The notes: generated by a model not told the origin, from the sequence alone. Numbered from the stretch's first letter, positions 8,138 to 17,434 are shown. The stretch: DNA of 64,000 nucleotides from Halorubellus sp034808145 (GCF_034808145.1 NZ_JAXHGM010000003.1:372001-436000), one strand, 5' to 3'. Translations and numbers: made by a program.

Positions 8138-8566
8138 ATGCACGTCCTCGTCCCCTACGACGACTCCGAAGGCTCCGACCACGCGCTCGAACACGCGCTC
8201 GACCAGCACCCCGACGCCACCATCACGCTCCTGCACGTCATCGACCTCGTCGACGCCGGCTACTCCAGTCCCGTCGACGGCACCCTCCCGGGGTTCTGGG
8301 AGGATTGGTTCGAGAACGAGCAGGACGCGTCCGAACGGCTGTTCGAGAACGCTCGCGAGAACGTCGGTGACGTCGCCGCCGACCTCCGGACCGAGACCGT
8401 CGTCGGCCGGCCGACGCGAGCGATAAACGACTACGCCGAGGAGAACGACGTCGACCACATCGTCATGGGGAGTCACGGCCGCTCGGGCGTGACGCGCGTC
8501 CTCCTCGGGAGCGTCGCCGAAGGCGTCGTCCGACGCGCACCCGTTCCGGTCACCATCGTCCGATGA
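8138..8566 (+). CDS. Universal stress protein (UspA family)
   Basis: 142 residues, single Usp domain. It starts with the typical MHVLVPYDDS strand and ends with the ATP-binding loop GSHGRSGVTRVLLGSVAE, which fits the G-2x-G-9x-G(S/T) pattern of nucleotide-binding family members. The last residues VPVTIVR form the C-terminal strand used in dimer formation. Its ATG is 24-32 nt after a TATA box, so translation is probably leaderless. The stop codon overlaps the start of the next gene (ATGA at 8563-8566), so the two are translationally coupled. Confidence 0.92.
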   Translation: MHVLVPYDDSEGSDHALEHALDQHPDATITLLHVIDLVDAGYSSPVDGTLPGFWEDWFENEQDASERLFENARENVGDVAADLRTETVVGRPTRAINDYAEENDVDHIVMGSHGRSGVTRVLLGSVAEGVVRRAPVPVTIVR

Positions 8567-9048
8567 CGGTCCGACTCAGCGGCGACCCCGACCGCGACTG
8601 GATGGACGCGTTCCTCGACGACAACCCCATCCCGGTCCGCGTCGCCACCCGCACCCCCGGCGGCGGCCTCTGGATGCTCTCGCTGTGGTACGGCTACGAC
8701 GCCGCCGACGCCACCCTCCACCTCGCGACGTCGGCCGACGCGCGCGTCGTCGAGTACCTCGGCGCCGACCCCGAGGTCGCCTTCGAGGTGTCGACGAACC
8801 ACCCGCCGTACCGCGGCGTCCGCGGCCAGGGGGCCGCGACGCTCGAACCGGACGAGGACAAGGCGCTCCTGCGGACGCTCGTCGACGACTACCTCGGCGA
8901 CCGCGACACCGACCTCGCCAGGTGGCTGCTGCGCGACGACCGCGAGGAGGTGCACGTCACCGTCGACGTCGAACGCGCCTACGCCTGGGACTACGGCGAC
9001 CGGATGCGCGACGTCGACCCGGACGACGCCGGCGAGCGCGGCGACTGA
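8563..9048 (+). CDS. Pyridoxamine 5'-phosphate oxidase-like flavin-binding protein
   Basis: 161 residues from ATG 8563, overlapping the stop of the Usp gene by four bases. The sequence has the split-barrel pattern of PNPOx-like proteins: PIPVRVATRTPGGGLWMLSLWYGYD, then ATSADARVVEYL, then VAFEVSTNHPPYRGVRGQG. This group binds FMN or F420, or sometimes heme, and includes general stress proteins as well as oxidoreductases. The acidic tail (about 15 residues) is likely disordered. Coupling to a universal stress protein suggests a stress-linked role, but the substrate is unknown. Confidence 0.82.
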   Translation: MTVRLSGDPDRDWMDAFLDDNPIPVRVATRTPGGGLWMLSLWYGYDAADATLHLATSADARVVEYLGADPEVAFEVSTNHPPYRGVRGQGAATLEPDEDKALLRTLVDDYLGDRDTDLARWLLRDDREEVHVTVDVERAYAWDYGDRMRDVDPDDAGERGD

Positions 9049-9112
9049 CGGAGCGCACCGACGGAGTGCGCCGACCGGTGCCGTTAGGACGGTTCGGTCC
9101 GCACGTGGACGC

Positions 9113-10690
9113 ATGCCCGAGTTGCCGGACGCCAGTTCGCTGCCCGCGCGATTGACGCCGCGGGACTTCGACCGCTGGAACGACCTCGCCACCGCGAGCG
9201 ACGACGGCGACGACCGGGAGGTCGTCGCCCCGTTCACCGGCGACGTCGTCTGCACTGCACCCGAGTCGACGCCCGACGACGTCGACCGCGCCGTCGCCGA
9301 CGCGACCAGCGCGCAGGAGCGGTGGGCCGACCGCGGGTTCGACGCCCGCACCGACGTCCTCGAACGCTTCCACGACCTCGTGCTCGACCGCCGCGAGGAA
9401 CTGCTCGACCTCATGCAACTCGAGACCGGGAAGGCACGCGGCGACGCCTACGAGGAGGTCATGGACGTCGCGATGACCGCCCGATACTACGCCACGCGCG
9501 TCGCCGACCAACTCGCCAGCGAACGCCGCCGCGGCGCCCTCCCCCTCCTCTCCACGGCGCGCGTCCACCACGACCCCGTCGGCGTCGTCGGCATCATCTC
9601 CCCCTGGAACTACCCCCTCACGCTCGCCGTCGGCGACGCCATCCCCGCGCTGCTCGCCGGGAACAGCGTCGTCCTCAAGCCCGCCGAGGAGACGCCGTAC
9701 ACGGCGCTCGCGACCGTCTCTCTCCTCCGCGAAGCTGGCCTGCCCCACGACGCATTCCAGGTCGTCACGGGCGACGGCGAGGCGCTCGGCGACCCGCTCA
9801 TCGAGCGCGTCGACTACGTCGCGTTCACCGGGAGCACCGCCGTCGGCCGGAAGATAGCCGCGAAGGCCGGCGAGGAACTCGTCGACTGCTCGCTCGAACT
9901 CGGCGGGAAGAACCCCGTGTACGTCCGGCCGGACGTCGACGTCGACACCGCGGTCGACCGCGCCATCGGCGCGTGCTACACGAACGCCGGCCAGCTCTGC
10001 ATCAGCGCGGAACGCCTCTACGTCCACGAGGACGTCTACGACGAGTTCTCCACGCGGTTCGTCGACGCCGTCGCGGACCTCGAACCCGGCGCCGAGTACG
10101 CGTACGGCGTCTCCGTCGGCTCGCTCATCTCCGACTCCCAACTGGAGCGCGTTCAGTCCCACGTCGCGGACGCCCGCGACCGCGGCGCCACCGTCGAGAC
10201 CGGCGGTCGAGTCCGCGACGACGTCGGCCCGTACTTCTACGCGCCCACCGTCCTCACGGACCTCCCCGCGGACGCGACCGCGGCGTGCGAGGAGACGTTC
10301 GGTCCCGTCGTCGGCATGGAACCGGTCGCGAGCGACGCGGAGGCCGTCCGGAAGGCCAACGACACCGACTACGGCCTGCACGCGTGCGTCCTCTCCGGCG
10401 ACGTCGACGTCGCCCGCGCCATCGCTCGCGACATCGACGCCGGCACCGTCTCCATCAACGACGGATACATCACCTCGTGGGCCGCCCACGACGCCCCGAT
10501 GGGCGGCACGAAGGACTCCGGGCTCGGCCGCCGTCACGGACCCGACGGCGTCGTCCGGTTCACCGAGAAGAAAGCCATCTCGACGTCCAGAGGACTTCCG
10601 TTCGACCCCGTCACCGGCCCGAGCGACCTCGAAGCGAAGGTCCTTGCCGCCGGCCTCAAACTCTGGCGGCACGTCCCGTTCCTGCGCTGA
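9113..10690 (+). CDS. Aldehyde dehydrogenase (succinate-semialdehyde dehydrogenase-like)
   Basis: 525 residues from ATG 9113. Hallmarks of NAD(P)-dependent aldehyde dehydrogenases are present: the SPWNYPLTL substrate-channel motif, FTGSTAVGRKI in the nucleotide-binding fold, catalytic base Glu 262 in LELGGKNP, and catalytic Cys 296 in NAGQLCISAERLY. EETFGPVVG follows near residue 395. Similar haloarchaeal proteins are annotated as succinic semialdehyde dehydrogenases, but the precise aldehyde cannot be told from sequence. The protein is about 50 residues longer than the minimal family, mainly at the two ends. pstB follows after 181 bp with an apparent promoter of its own. Confidence 0.9.
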   Translation: MPELPDASSLPARLTPRDFDRWNDLATASDDGDDREVVAPFTGDVVCTAPESTPDDVDRAVADATSAQERWADRGFDARTDVLERFHDLVLDRREELLDLMQLETGKARGDAYEEVMDVAMTARYYATRVADQLASERRRGALPLLSTARVHHDPVGVVGIISPWNYPLTLAVGDAIPALLAGNSVVLKPAEETPYTALATVSLLREAGLPHDAFQVVTGDGEALGDPLIERVDYVAFTGSTAVGRKIAAKAGEELVDCSLELGGKNPVYVRPDVDVDTAVDRAIGACYTNAGQLCISAERLYVHEDVYDEFSTRFVDAVADLEPGAEYAYGVSVGSLISDSQLERVQSHVADARDRGATVETGGRVRDDVGPYFYAPTVLTDLPADATAACEETFGPVVGMEPVASDAEAVRKANDTDYGLHACVLSGDVDVARAIARDIDAGTVSINDGYITSWAAHDAPMGGTKDSGLGRRHGPDGVVRFTEKKAISTSRGLPFDPVTGPSDLEAKVLAAGLKLWRHVPFLR

Positions 10691-10871
10691 CGGGTCGCTT
10701 CCGCCGACACCGCGTCCTCCGTCGCGACCCAACCGCCCGGGCCGACGCTCCGCCGCCGCGAGCGCAGCGGTCGCGTCCACCGCTAGTCATGAGTTCTATA
10801 TGCCGTCGCTACGTGGCTCCGACAAGTCGCGGCGCGGTCGCGACCCTCTGACGCGGACACTCACCGTAGCC

Positions 10872-11768
10872 ATGACAGAGAGCACCTACGACGCCGACGC
10901 GGAGGAGTCGACGACCGTCTCGGGGGAGACAGCCGAACGCACGCGCGAGGAGTGGACGTCCTTCGAGTTCGAGGGGGAGGCGAAGCTCTCGGTGGAGGAC
11001 CTGAACGTGTGGTACGGCGACGATCACGCGCTGAAGGACGTGTCGATGGACATCCCCGAGAACTCCGTCACCGCGCTCATCGGCCCCTCGGGATGTGGGA
11101 AATCCACCTATCTGCGGTGTCTGAACCGGATGAACGACCGCATCAAGGCCGCCCGCATCGAGGGCAGCGTCGAGCTCGGCGGCACCGAGATCTACGACGC
11201 GAACGCGAACCTCGTCGAGTTACGCAAGCGCATCGGGATGGTGTTCCAGGCCCCCAACCCCTTCCCGAAGAGCATCAGGGAGAACATCTCCTACGGCCCG
11301 CGCAAGCACGGCGACCTGGACACCGGGCTGCTCGCGCGGCTGTTCGGGCGCGACGACACCGACGAGGAGCTCGAGCTCGTCGAGCGCGCGCTCAGGCAGG
11401 CCGCCCTCTGGGACGAGGTCTCGGACCGCCTCGACGACAACGCCCTCGGGCTGTCGGGCGGCCAACAGCAGCGGCTGTGCATCGCGCGAGCGCTGGCGGT
11501 CGACCCCGAGGTCATCCTCATGGACGAACCGGCGTCGGCGCTGGACCCCATCGCCACGAGCAAGATCGAGGACCTCGTGGACGAGCTCAGCGAGGAGTAC
11601 ACCGTCGTCATCGTCACGCACAACATGCAGCAGGCCGCCCGCATCAGCGACCAGACCGCCGTCTTCCTCACCGGCGGCGAACTCGTCGAGTACGACGACA
11701 CCGACAAGATCTTCGAGAACCCCGAGAGCCAGCGCGTCGAGGACTACATCACCGGCAAGTTCGGATGA
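10872..11768 (+). CDS. pstB: Phosphate ABC transporter ATP-binding protein PstB
   Basis: 298 residues from ATG 10872; an upstream extension of the frame is not protein-like. After a 35-residue acidic lead the ABC domain shows Walker A GPSGCGKST, the CLNRMND segment that is diagnostic for PstB, the QAPNPFPKSI Q-loop block, signature LSGGQQQR and Walker B VILMDEPASALDP. The protein energises high-affinity phosphate import through PstSCA. It overlaps phoU by four bases (ATGA at 11765-11768). The usual pstS, pstC and pstA partners are not upstream; the neighbour there is an aldehyde dehydrogenase. AT-rich TTCTATATG at about 10794-10802 is a possible promoter, 70 nt upstream. Confidence 0.93.
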   Translation: MTESTYDADAEESTTVSGETAERTREEWTSFEFEGEAKLSVEDLNVWYGDDHALKDVSMDIPENSVTALIGPSGCGKSTYLRCLNRMNDRIKAARIEGSVELGGTEIYDANANLVELRKRIGMVFQAPNPFPKSIRENISYGPRKHGDLDTGLLARLFGRDDTDEELELVERALRQAALWDEVSDRLDDNALGLSGGQQQRLCIARALAVDPEVILMDEPASALDPIATSKIEDLVDELSEEYTVVIVTHNMQQAARISDQTAVFLTGGELVEYDDTDKIFENPESQRVEDYITGKFG

Positions 11769-12409
11769 CGTCGGTCGACGACCGCGTCCACGACCTCCAC
11801 GCGAGCGTCCGAACGATGAGCGAGGTCGCACGCGAACAACTCGACCTCGCGCTCGCCGCGTACCGGAGCGCCGACGCCGGCCTCGCGCGGACGGTCGTCG
11901 ACGGCGACGCAGTCCTCGACAGCCTCCATCGCGAGGTCGAACGGGACTGCATCAACCTCATCGCGCGCCATCACCCGGTCGCGACCGACCTCCGGTTCGT
12001 CGTCGCGACGTTCAAGGTCGCGACGGACCTGGAGCGCGTCGGCGACCTCGCCGTGAAGATAGCCAGGCGCGCGACCGCCGAGGACTGGGCGCCGACGCTC
12101 GGCGACGACCTCCAGGACGTCGCCGACCTCGCGGCCGACATCGTCGAGGACGCCGTGCACGCGTACCTCGACCGGGACGCCGACACGGCTCGCGCCGTCG
12201 CCGCGCGCGACGACGACCTCGACGCCGCGTGCGAGGCGCGAACCGAAGCGCTGTTCCGGGAACTCGTCGGCTCTGGCGGCCCGTCGATGACCGACGTCAC
12301 CTCGTACCTCCTGACGGTCCGAGACTTGGAGCGCGTCGGCGACCACGGCGAGAACGTCGCCGCGCGAACCGTGTACGCGGTCGAGAACGACCCCGCACTC
12401 CTCTACTAG
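11765..12409 (+). CDS. phoU: PhoU family phosphate-signalling regulator
   Basis: 214 residues from ATG 11765, inside the last codons of pstB. Two PhoU helical repeats are visible, each with the metal-binding E/DxxxD-type motif: DLERVGDLAVKIARR near residue 92 and DLERVGDHGENVAARTVY near residue 193. The preceding CINLIARHHPVATDLRFV block is also typical of the family. PhoU proteins restrain Pst uptake and transmit phosphate status to kinases or other regulators. The four-base overlap implies coupled synthesis with PstB. The C-terminus ends cleanly after about 11 residues beyond the second repeat. Confidence 0.92.
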   Translation: MTSVDDRVHDLHASVRTMSEVAREQLDLALAAYRSADAGLARTVVDGDAVLDSLHREVERDCINLIARHHPVATDLRFVVATFKVATDLERVGDLAVKIARRATAEDWAPTLGDDLQDVADLAADIVEDAVHAYLDRDADTARAVAARDDDLDAACEARTEALFRELVGSGGPSMTDVTSYLLTVRDLERVGDHGENVAARTVYAVENDPALLY

Positions 12410-12445
12410 ACGCAATCGGTGGCGTCCGCAGCGCTCGCAGCCGCC

Positions 12446-13978
12446 TCAGTCGGTGAGGTCCGCACCGCTCTCAGACCCCTCCTCAGTGGCGTCCTCGCTC
12501 CCGGTGTCGGCGAGATACGCGAACGCGACGAGCGCCACCGCGAGGAGCGCGAGCGCCGTCATCGCACGGTCCTGGGGGACGGCCGTCATGAGGGGGACGA
12601 AGAAGTGCGTCGCGAGCGACGCGAGGAGGACCGCGCCGAGACCGACGCCGACGGTCGCGATGACGTGCACGGCCTCCACCGAGCGCGTCGACGCGGCCTG
12701 CCCGACCTCCTCGCCGAACTCGACGGCGTACTCGCCGACGTCCCAGACCGCGATAGCCGCCGCCATCGCGACGAACACCGCCGGTGCGGGTGCGCCGGCG
12801 AACGCGCCGGCGACCGCGGCGACGAACAGCGTCGCCGCGCCGAACACGAACCCGCTCGCGTGCTCCGGGACGAACGGCAGTCCGAACGCCGCAATGTAGA
12901 AGAACAACCCGATACCCATCACGACGAGGACGCCCGAGACGCCACCGAGGACGCCCGGCCCGAACCCGTAGAGATCGACGGCGGCGGTCACCGCGCTCTC
13001 GCTGCCGGCCAGCCACTTCACGAACCCGTCGAATCCGGGGATGCTCGACACGAGGATGACGATGACCGAGAGTGCGACGCCACCGGTCGCGAACGCGAGC
13101 GTCTTCGGCGCACGATTCCCGAAGACCGCCACCGCGGACCGCCGGACCGCTGCGACGACCGGGAGCACCACGAGCACCGCGAGGACGACGAGGATAGCGC
13201 CGTGCAGGTACACGCTCGAGAGCAGTGCTCCGGCGATGGTGCCGGCGGGACCGGCGACCGCGAGCAGGTACTCGAACGGCCCGGCCCCACCGGGGAACGT
13301 GAGCAGGACGACCTCGACGCCGAGCAGGACCCAGAGCGCCCTCGGGACGTCACGGACGTCGACGACGTCGACGTCCTCGGGGTTCCCGGACGGTTCGAGC
13401 GTCGCCGCCGCCCGGCCGGCGCGCCCCGCGAACAGGCCGAGCAGGACGAACTCGAACTGGAGGGCGACGAACCCCGCCATCGGCGTGGTCGCGAGCATCA
13501 CGGTGAACAGCGTCCACGACCCGAACACGACCGTCGAGAAGACGTTCGCGTACAGCGCAGCGGCGAGTATCGTCCCGGCGATGGTCGCGACGAACGACCG
13601 GGCGAGCGCCGCGAACACCGGCTTCACCGCCTCGTCGGGGTCCATGAGTGCGGCGAGGGTCGTCACGCCCATCGTCGCCGTGATCGCGCCGACGAGGACG
13701 GCGTCGACCGCGTTCGCCTTCTCGAGCGCGAGCGCCGCGACGACGAACACCGACGCGACCATGAGCAGCGAACTTCCACGGATGCGAGCGCGGAGCTCCT
13801 CCTGCGAGACGTCGCGGGCGGCGTACCCGAACGCGATACCGCCGACGACACCGAGGAGCGTCTGGAGCGCGTACCCCGCGCTCACGCCGAGGACCGTCGC
13901 CGCGACCGTCGCGACGACGACCGCCGCCGTCGACCCGAACGCGGTCCGCGAACCGTCGAAGGTGTACGCGTCGGTCAC
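12446..13978 (-). CDS. Polytopic membrane protein of the DUF58 operon (DUF7519-like)
   Basis: 510 residues from GTG 13978, which overlaps the DUF58 stop (GTGA). The open frame extends upstream, but the operon context and the non-natural composition there favour this start. The sequence is almost entirely hydrophobic, with roughly 13-15 predicted membrane helices alternating with short acidic loops, and ends in an acidic tail. I recall the name DUF7519 for the haloarchaeal membrane protein that follows DUF58 in such operons, but cannot verify it. Function is unknown. It is the last gene of the four-gene unit and is convergent with phoU, 36 bp away. Confidence 0.8.
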   Translation of the reverse strand: MTDAYTFDGSRTAFGSTAAVVVATVAATVLGVSAGYALQTLLGVVGGIAFGYAARDVSQEELRARIRGSSLLMVASVFVVAALALEKANAVDAVLVGAITATMGVTTLAALMDPDEAVKPVFAALARSFVATIAGTILAAALYANVFSTVVFGSWTLFTVMLATTPMAGFVALQFEFVLLGLFAGRAGRAAATLEPSGNPEDVDVVDVRDVPRALWVLLGVEVVLLTFPGGAGPFEYLLAVAGPAGTIAGALLSSVYLHGAILVVLAVLVVLPVVAAVRRSAVAVFGNRAPKTLAFATGGVALSVIVILVSSIPGFDGFVKWLAGSESAVTAAVDLYGFGPGVLGGVSGVLVVMGIGLFFYIAAFGLPFVPEHASGFVFGAATLFVAAVAGAFAGAPAPAVFVAMAAAIAVWDVGEYAVEFGEEVGQAASTRSVEAVHVIATVGVGLGAVLLASLATHFFVPLMTAVPQDRAMTALALLAVALVAFAYLADTGSEDATEEGSESGADLTD

Positions 13979-15249
13979 TTCGACCACCTCCGGCGCGCCC
14001 GATCGAACGCCGACCGTAACGGCTCGTCGGGCGACCACGCGACGACCTTCACGCCGGCTTCGCGGACCGTCCCGATGCGGTCGAGCCACTGGATGCGGTC
14101 GACTGTCGACCCCGGCGTCTCCGTGCTCGTCACGTCGGGCGCGAGCATCCGGACCTGATGCCCGGACGCCTGCAGGCGACGCGCGGTCTCCGCGGGCTCG
14201 TCGTCGGGGACCGCGGACACGAACATGACCTGCGCACCGTCCGGGAGCCGTCGCCGCAGCCAGTCGACGCGCCGGTCGTCGTTGTACGTCCGGAACCCGC
14301 CGTCAGTCACCACCGGGAACGACGATTCGGTGCTCGTGTCGAGGGCGTTCCGGATGCGGATGGCGTGCCCGTCGCCGACGCCCGGCGGGACGTACTCGCC
14401 GTCGTGCCCGTAGAACGCCAGCCCGACCTGGTTCCCCTCGTCGAGGAGGTACGACACGAGGCGTGCGGCCGCGAACTTCGACAGCGTCACCGCGTCCGGT
14501 TCGTCCTCGCGTCGAGCCACCCGGCATTCGTTCCGGACGTCCACGAGCACGACGACGTTCGCGGCGCGTTCCTCGCGGAACTCGACGGTCGTCAGCTCCC
14601 GCGTCCGTGCGTACCGCTTCCAGTCGACGCGGTTCATCGGGTCGCTGTGATGGTAGTCCCTGGACTGATAGAACTCCACGCCCTCGCCGCCGACGTCCGT
14701 CGGCACCATCCCCGTCTGGGATATCGTCTGCTGGGCGAGCGGGACGTCACCGACGTCGGCGCTCACCGAGAGCGTCGTCTCGGTGCTCGCCGTCGACCGC
14801 GCTTCGACGTCCCCGCTGACGTTCCGCGCGACGAGCGTCGTGTCGCCGAACTCGTGGCGGCCGCGACGCGCCCGGACGACGTACGAGAACGTCGTCGACT
14901 CGCCCGCCTGGAGCGTCGCCGAATGCCGCGGCGACCCGTCGACGACACCGATCCGGTCCGGGACGCCGTCGACGACGCGCACGTCCGGGACCAGCGAATC
15001 GCTCGCGTTCCGCACCGTCACCGTCACCTCGACGTCCTGTCCCGCGGTCGGCGTGTCGTCCGAGAGCGCGCGCTCGACCGCGAACGACGGTTCCACGGGC
15101 GACGTCGCGAACCCGTACGCGGCGTACGCGAGTCCGACGGTCGCCGCCATGAACAGCACGGTGTTGTTCCCGACGATGCCGAGCGCACCCGCGACGAGCG
15201 CGACGAGCAACCCAACCTGCCAGCGGTCGTTCCGTATCACGTCGTTCAT
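13975..15249 (-). CDS. DUF58 domain-containing membrane-anchored protein
   Basis: 424 residues from ATG 15249, overlapping the upstream gene by ATGA. Two N-terminal membrane helices (QVGLLVALVAGALGIVG and VLFMAATVGLAYAAYGF) are followed by a CARDB/invasin-like beta domain. The DUF58 signature comes next: YHHSDPMNRVDWKRYAR, then ANVVVLVDVRNE, resembling the MIDAS region of von Willebrand A domains. DUF58 proteins usually work with a MoxR AAA+ ATPase as a chaperone or assembly system. No MoxR gene lies in this operon or elsewhere in the window. The last four bases also overlap the next gene. Confidence 0.9.
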   Translation of the reverse strand: MNDVIRNDRWQVGLLVALVAGALGIVGNNTVLFMAATVGLAYAAYGFATSPVEPSFAVERALSDDTPTAGQDVEVTVTVRNASDSLVPDVRVVDGVPDRIGVVDGSPRHSATLQAGESTTFSYVVRARRGRHEFGDTTLVARNVSGDVEARSTASTETTLSVSADVGDVPLAQQTISQTGMVPTDVGGEGVEFYQSRDYHHSDPMNRVDWKRYARTRELTTVEFREERAANVVVLVDVRNECRVARREDEPDAVTLSKFAAARLVSYLLDEGNQVGLAFYGHDGEYVPPGVGDGHAIRIRNALDTSTESSFPVVTDGGFRTYNDDRRVDWLRRRLPDGAQVMFVSAVPDDEPAETARRLQASGHQVRMLAPDVTSTETPGSTVDRIQWLDRIGTVREAGVKVVAWSPDEPLRSAFDRARRRWSK

Positions 15250-16304
15250 GTGGTCTCACCTCCGCCCTCCGCGGCGAGCTCGACGCTCGCGTCCGCATCC
15301 TCGCCGTCAGTTGACGAGCCGCCCGCGTCTTCGCCGCCGGCCGACGAGCCGTCCGCGTCCGCGTCGTCGGTCGACGCGCCGTCGAGAGTCTCGTCGTCGG
15401 CCGCGACCCCGTGGTCGGCCGCGTCCGATGCGTTCGCGGTCGACGCGGTCGATGTCCCCGCGTCGGCCGCCGCTCCGGGAGGGCCGTCGAGGCGCACGTC
15501 AGCCATCGACGAGGGCCCGCCGTCGCTGGTCGACGGCTCGTCCGGTGCGAGCTCCGCGGCGGCCGCTCTGATGCGCTCGGTCTCCGTCGCGGTATGGACG
15601 GGGAGCGCCGACCCGGTCGCCGTCCGGCCGTCGCCCGCCTCGGCGTCGCCGCCAGTGGCGACGCCCGCGTGCCGAGCGATCGCTTCGACGGTCGCCTCGA
15701 CGCGACGCTGGTACGCCTCGCCGCTCAACCAATCGAAGAACTGGAGCTTCAGCGGGAGGTCCGGCGTGTCCGTCCCGAGGAACGCGCTCGCTCGCGGGTC
15801 GTCCGTCCACTCGCCGGTCTCCAGGAGTCGCGTCGCCGCCTCCCGACCGACGTCGTGTTCGTTCGCGAGGACGCGTCCCGCGACCGCCTCGAGCGACGAC
15901 CGGACGTCGTTCTTCTCGCGGTACGTCCACCAGTCCTTCGCGTCGGACTCCGGGAGCTCCCCGCCGACCGCCTCGACGGACTTGTCGATGTCGTCCCCGG
16001 TTATCGCGTTCTCGTCGTAGTGCGCTCGCTCGGGGGCCAGTCCCACGAGCGGGTTCGGCTCGGACTCGTCGGCGCCGGTCCGGTAGAGCTGGAGGAGGCC
16101 GTACGCGCCGCCGCCCATGGCGATGAGGACGACGAGCACGGGACTGCCGACGAAGACGCCGACGGTGTTCGCGACGACGTCCCCGACCCCGGGGACCAAC
16201 GCCGCGACCAGTCCCAGGACGAGTGCGACCGCCGCGACGGCGGCGACGAGCGGTCGGAGCACGCCCTCGTTCCCCTCCTGCCGGAGGAACGACGGTCGGT
16301 TCAC
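15246..16304 (-). CDS. Two-helix membrane protein with acidic tail (DUF7269-like)
   Basis: 352 residues from GTG 16304, overlapping the DUF4129-like gene (GTGA) and the DUF58 gene (ATGA). Two membrane helices near the N-terminus (residues about 17-40 and 50-70) precede a soluble helical domain with KDWWTYREKNDVRSSLEAVAGRVL. A very acidic, repetitive Ser/Asp/Gly tail of about 120 residues follows, with repeats of the GSSxxGEDA type. I recall this family as DUF7269, always found between DUF4129 and DUF58 genes in haloarchaea. Function unknown; a scaffold role for the membrane complex is a guess. The tail is probably disordered. Confidence 0.8.
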   Translation of the reverse strand: MNRPSFLRQEGNEGVLRPLVAAVAAVALVLGLVAALVPGVGDVVANTVGVFVGSPVLVVLIAMGGGAYGLLQLYRTGADESEPNPLVGLAPERAHYDENAITGDDIDKSVEAVGGELPESDAKDWWTYREKNDVRSSLEAVAGRVLANEHDVGREAATRLLETGEWTDDPRASAFLGTDTPDLPLKLQFFDWLSGEAYQRRVEATVEAIARHAGVATGGDAEAGDGRTATGSALPVHTATETERIRAAAAELAPDEPSTSDGGPSSMADVRLDGPPGAAADAGTSTASTANASDAADHGVAADDETLDGASTDDADADGSSAGGEDAGGSSTDGEDADASVELAAEGGGETT

Positions 16305-17434
16305 GACGACTCACCCTCCAGCGCACGCCGGACGCGTTCGTATGCGTCTCGGGCGACGGTCACGCGCTCGCCGTCGTCGGGACGCCCGCCGTAGCGGACG
16401 TCGCGGAACGCGGTCGTCAGCGACCGGATGGCGTCCGTGGGGAGCCCTCGGTCGATGGCGCGGCGAGCGATCTCGCCGGGCGTCTCCCCGTCGTCGCCGG
16501 AGACGCCGAGGTCCTCTTGGAGTCGTTCGAACGCTTCGCGCACCGACGCCGGCGGTTCCGGCGGTTCCGGGTCGGGGTTCGCGTCGGGCGTGGCGCTCGC
16601 GCCGCTGCGTGGGTCGTCGTCCGGTCGGTCGTCGCTCCGGCCGAGGAAGCTCCCGGAGCCGATGGACGAGAGCGCGCCGAACCCGAGCGTGATAGAGCCG
16701 AGGCCGCGGCCGAGGCTCCCGATGCCTCTCAGGACGCCACCGGGGACGGTCGCGAGTCCGCGACCGAGACTGGCGGCGAGCGTCCCGATGCCGGCCGTCA
16801 TCGCGCCGAGACCGGACGTCGCGCTGCCGATGCCGTCCGCGAGTCCGTCGAGGATGCCGGGTGCGTTCGCGCCGGCGAACATCACGAACGACAGCGACGT
16901 CTGCGGGATGCGTCGGAGGTACTCGACGACGCGGAGATGCGGGGCCGATGGGAGGTCCCACTCGTCGGGATGGCGGCGTCGATGGTGACGACCCAGGCCG
17001 ACGCTGGCCAGGACGACCGTCGCGCCGGCACCGAAGACGATGGTGGCGAGCGCGAGCAGGCTCCCCTGGAGGCCGCCGTCGGCGGCGGCGCCGCTCGCGG
17101 GAGTCGCGGTCGTAGTGGTCGTCGTGGTGTCGGTCGATGCGTCGGACCCGTCCGAGCCGTCGGTGGCGGTGGTCGTCGTCGATCCGTCCGCGGACGTGGT
17201 GTCGTCGGGCGTCGACGACGTGGTCGCCGACTCGCCGCTGGTGGTCTCCGCGACGGTCGCGGTCCCGGCGTCACCGGGGCCGCCACCGCCGGAGCCCGGG
17301 CCGCTCCCGTTGGCGATGCCGCCGGCCGGCACGGGGTTCGTGCCGAAGCCGCTGGCGGGGAACAGGCTGGCTCCGAGGACGACCGCGAACACGCACGCGA
17401 TGGCGAGCGCCGCTCGGTACAGGTCGTGGTCCAC
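16301..17434 (-). CDS. DUF4129-like membrane protein, first gene of the DUF58 operon
   Basis: 377 residues from GTG 17434, 24-35 nt after a TATA-like element. An N-terminal helix (ALAIACVFAVVLGASLFPASGFG) acts as a signal or anchor. A Thr/Ser/Asp-rich linker of about 70 residues follows, then a second helix (LLALATIVFGAGATVVLASVGLG). After these comes a Gly-rich membrane-interacting region with repeated GLGxxxxGxGxL-type spacing. The C-terminal 90 residues match the DUF4129 domain pattern, with SVREAFERLQEDLGV, TPGEIARRAIDRGLP and LTTAFRDVRYGGR. DUF4129 is found in transglutaminase-like and MoxR/DUF58 clusters. It leads the four-gene operon. Confidence 0.82.
   Translation of the reverse strand: MDHDLYRAALAIACVFAVVLGASLFPASGFGTNPVPAGGIANGSGPGSGGGGPGDAGTATVAETTSGESATTSSTPDDTTSADGSTTTTATDGSDGSDASTDTTTTTTTATPASGAAADGGLQGSLLALATIVFGAGATVVLASVGLGRHHRRRHPDEWDLPSAPHLRVVEYLRRIPQTSLSFVMFAGANAPGILDGLADGIGSATSGLGAMTAGIGTLAASLGRGLATVPGGVLRGIGSLGRGLGSITLGFGALSSIGSGSFLGRSDDRPDDDPRSGASATPDANPDPEPPEPPASVREAFERLQEDLGVSGDDGETPGEIARRAIDRGLPTDAIRSLTTAFRDVRYGGRPDDGERVTVARDAYERVRRALEGESS

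Noticed and set aside
8957..10780. A 607-codon minus-strand frame opposite the aldehyde dehydrogenase
   Set aside because: Antisense shadow rich in Arg/Val/Asp/Gly; the plus strand encodes a clear enzyme with catalytic residues.
12419..14158. A 579-codon plus-strand open frame opposite the DUF7519-like gene
   Set aside because: It is made of Arg/Glu/Asp-rich low-complexity sequence, a typical antisense shadow of a GC-rich membrane protein gene.
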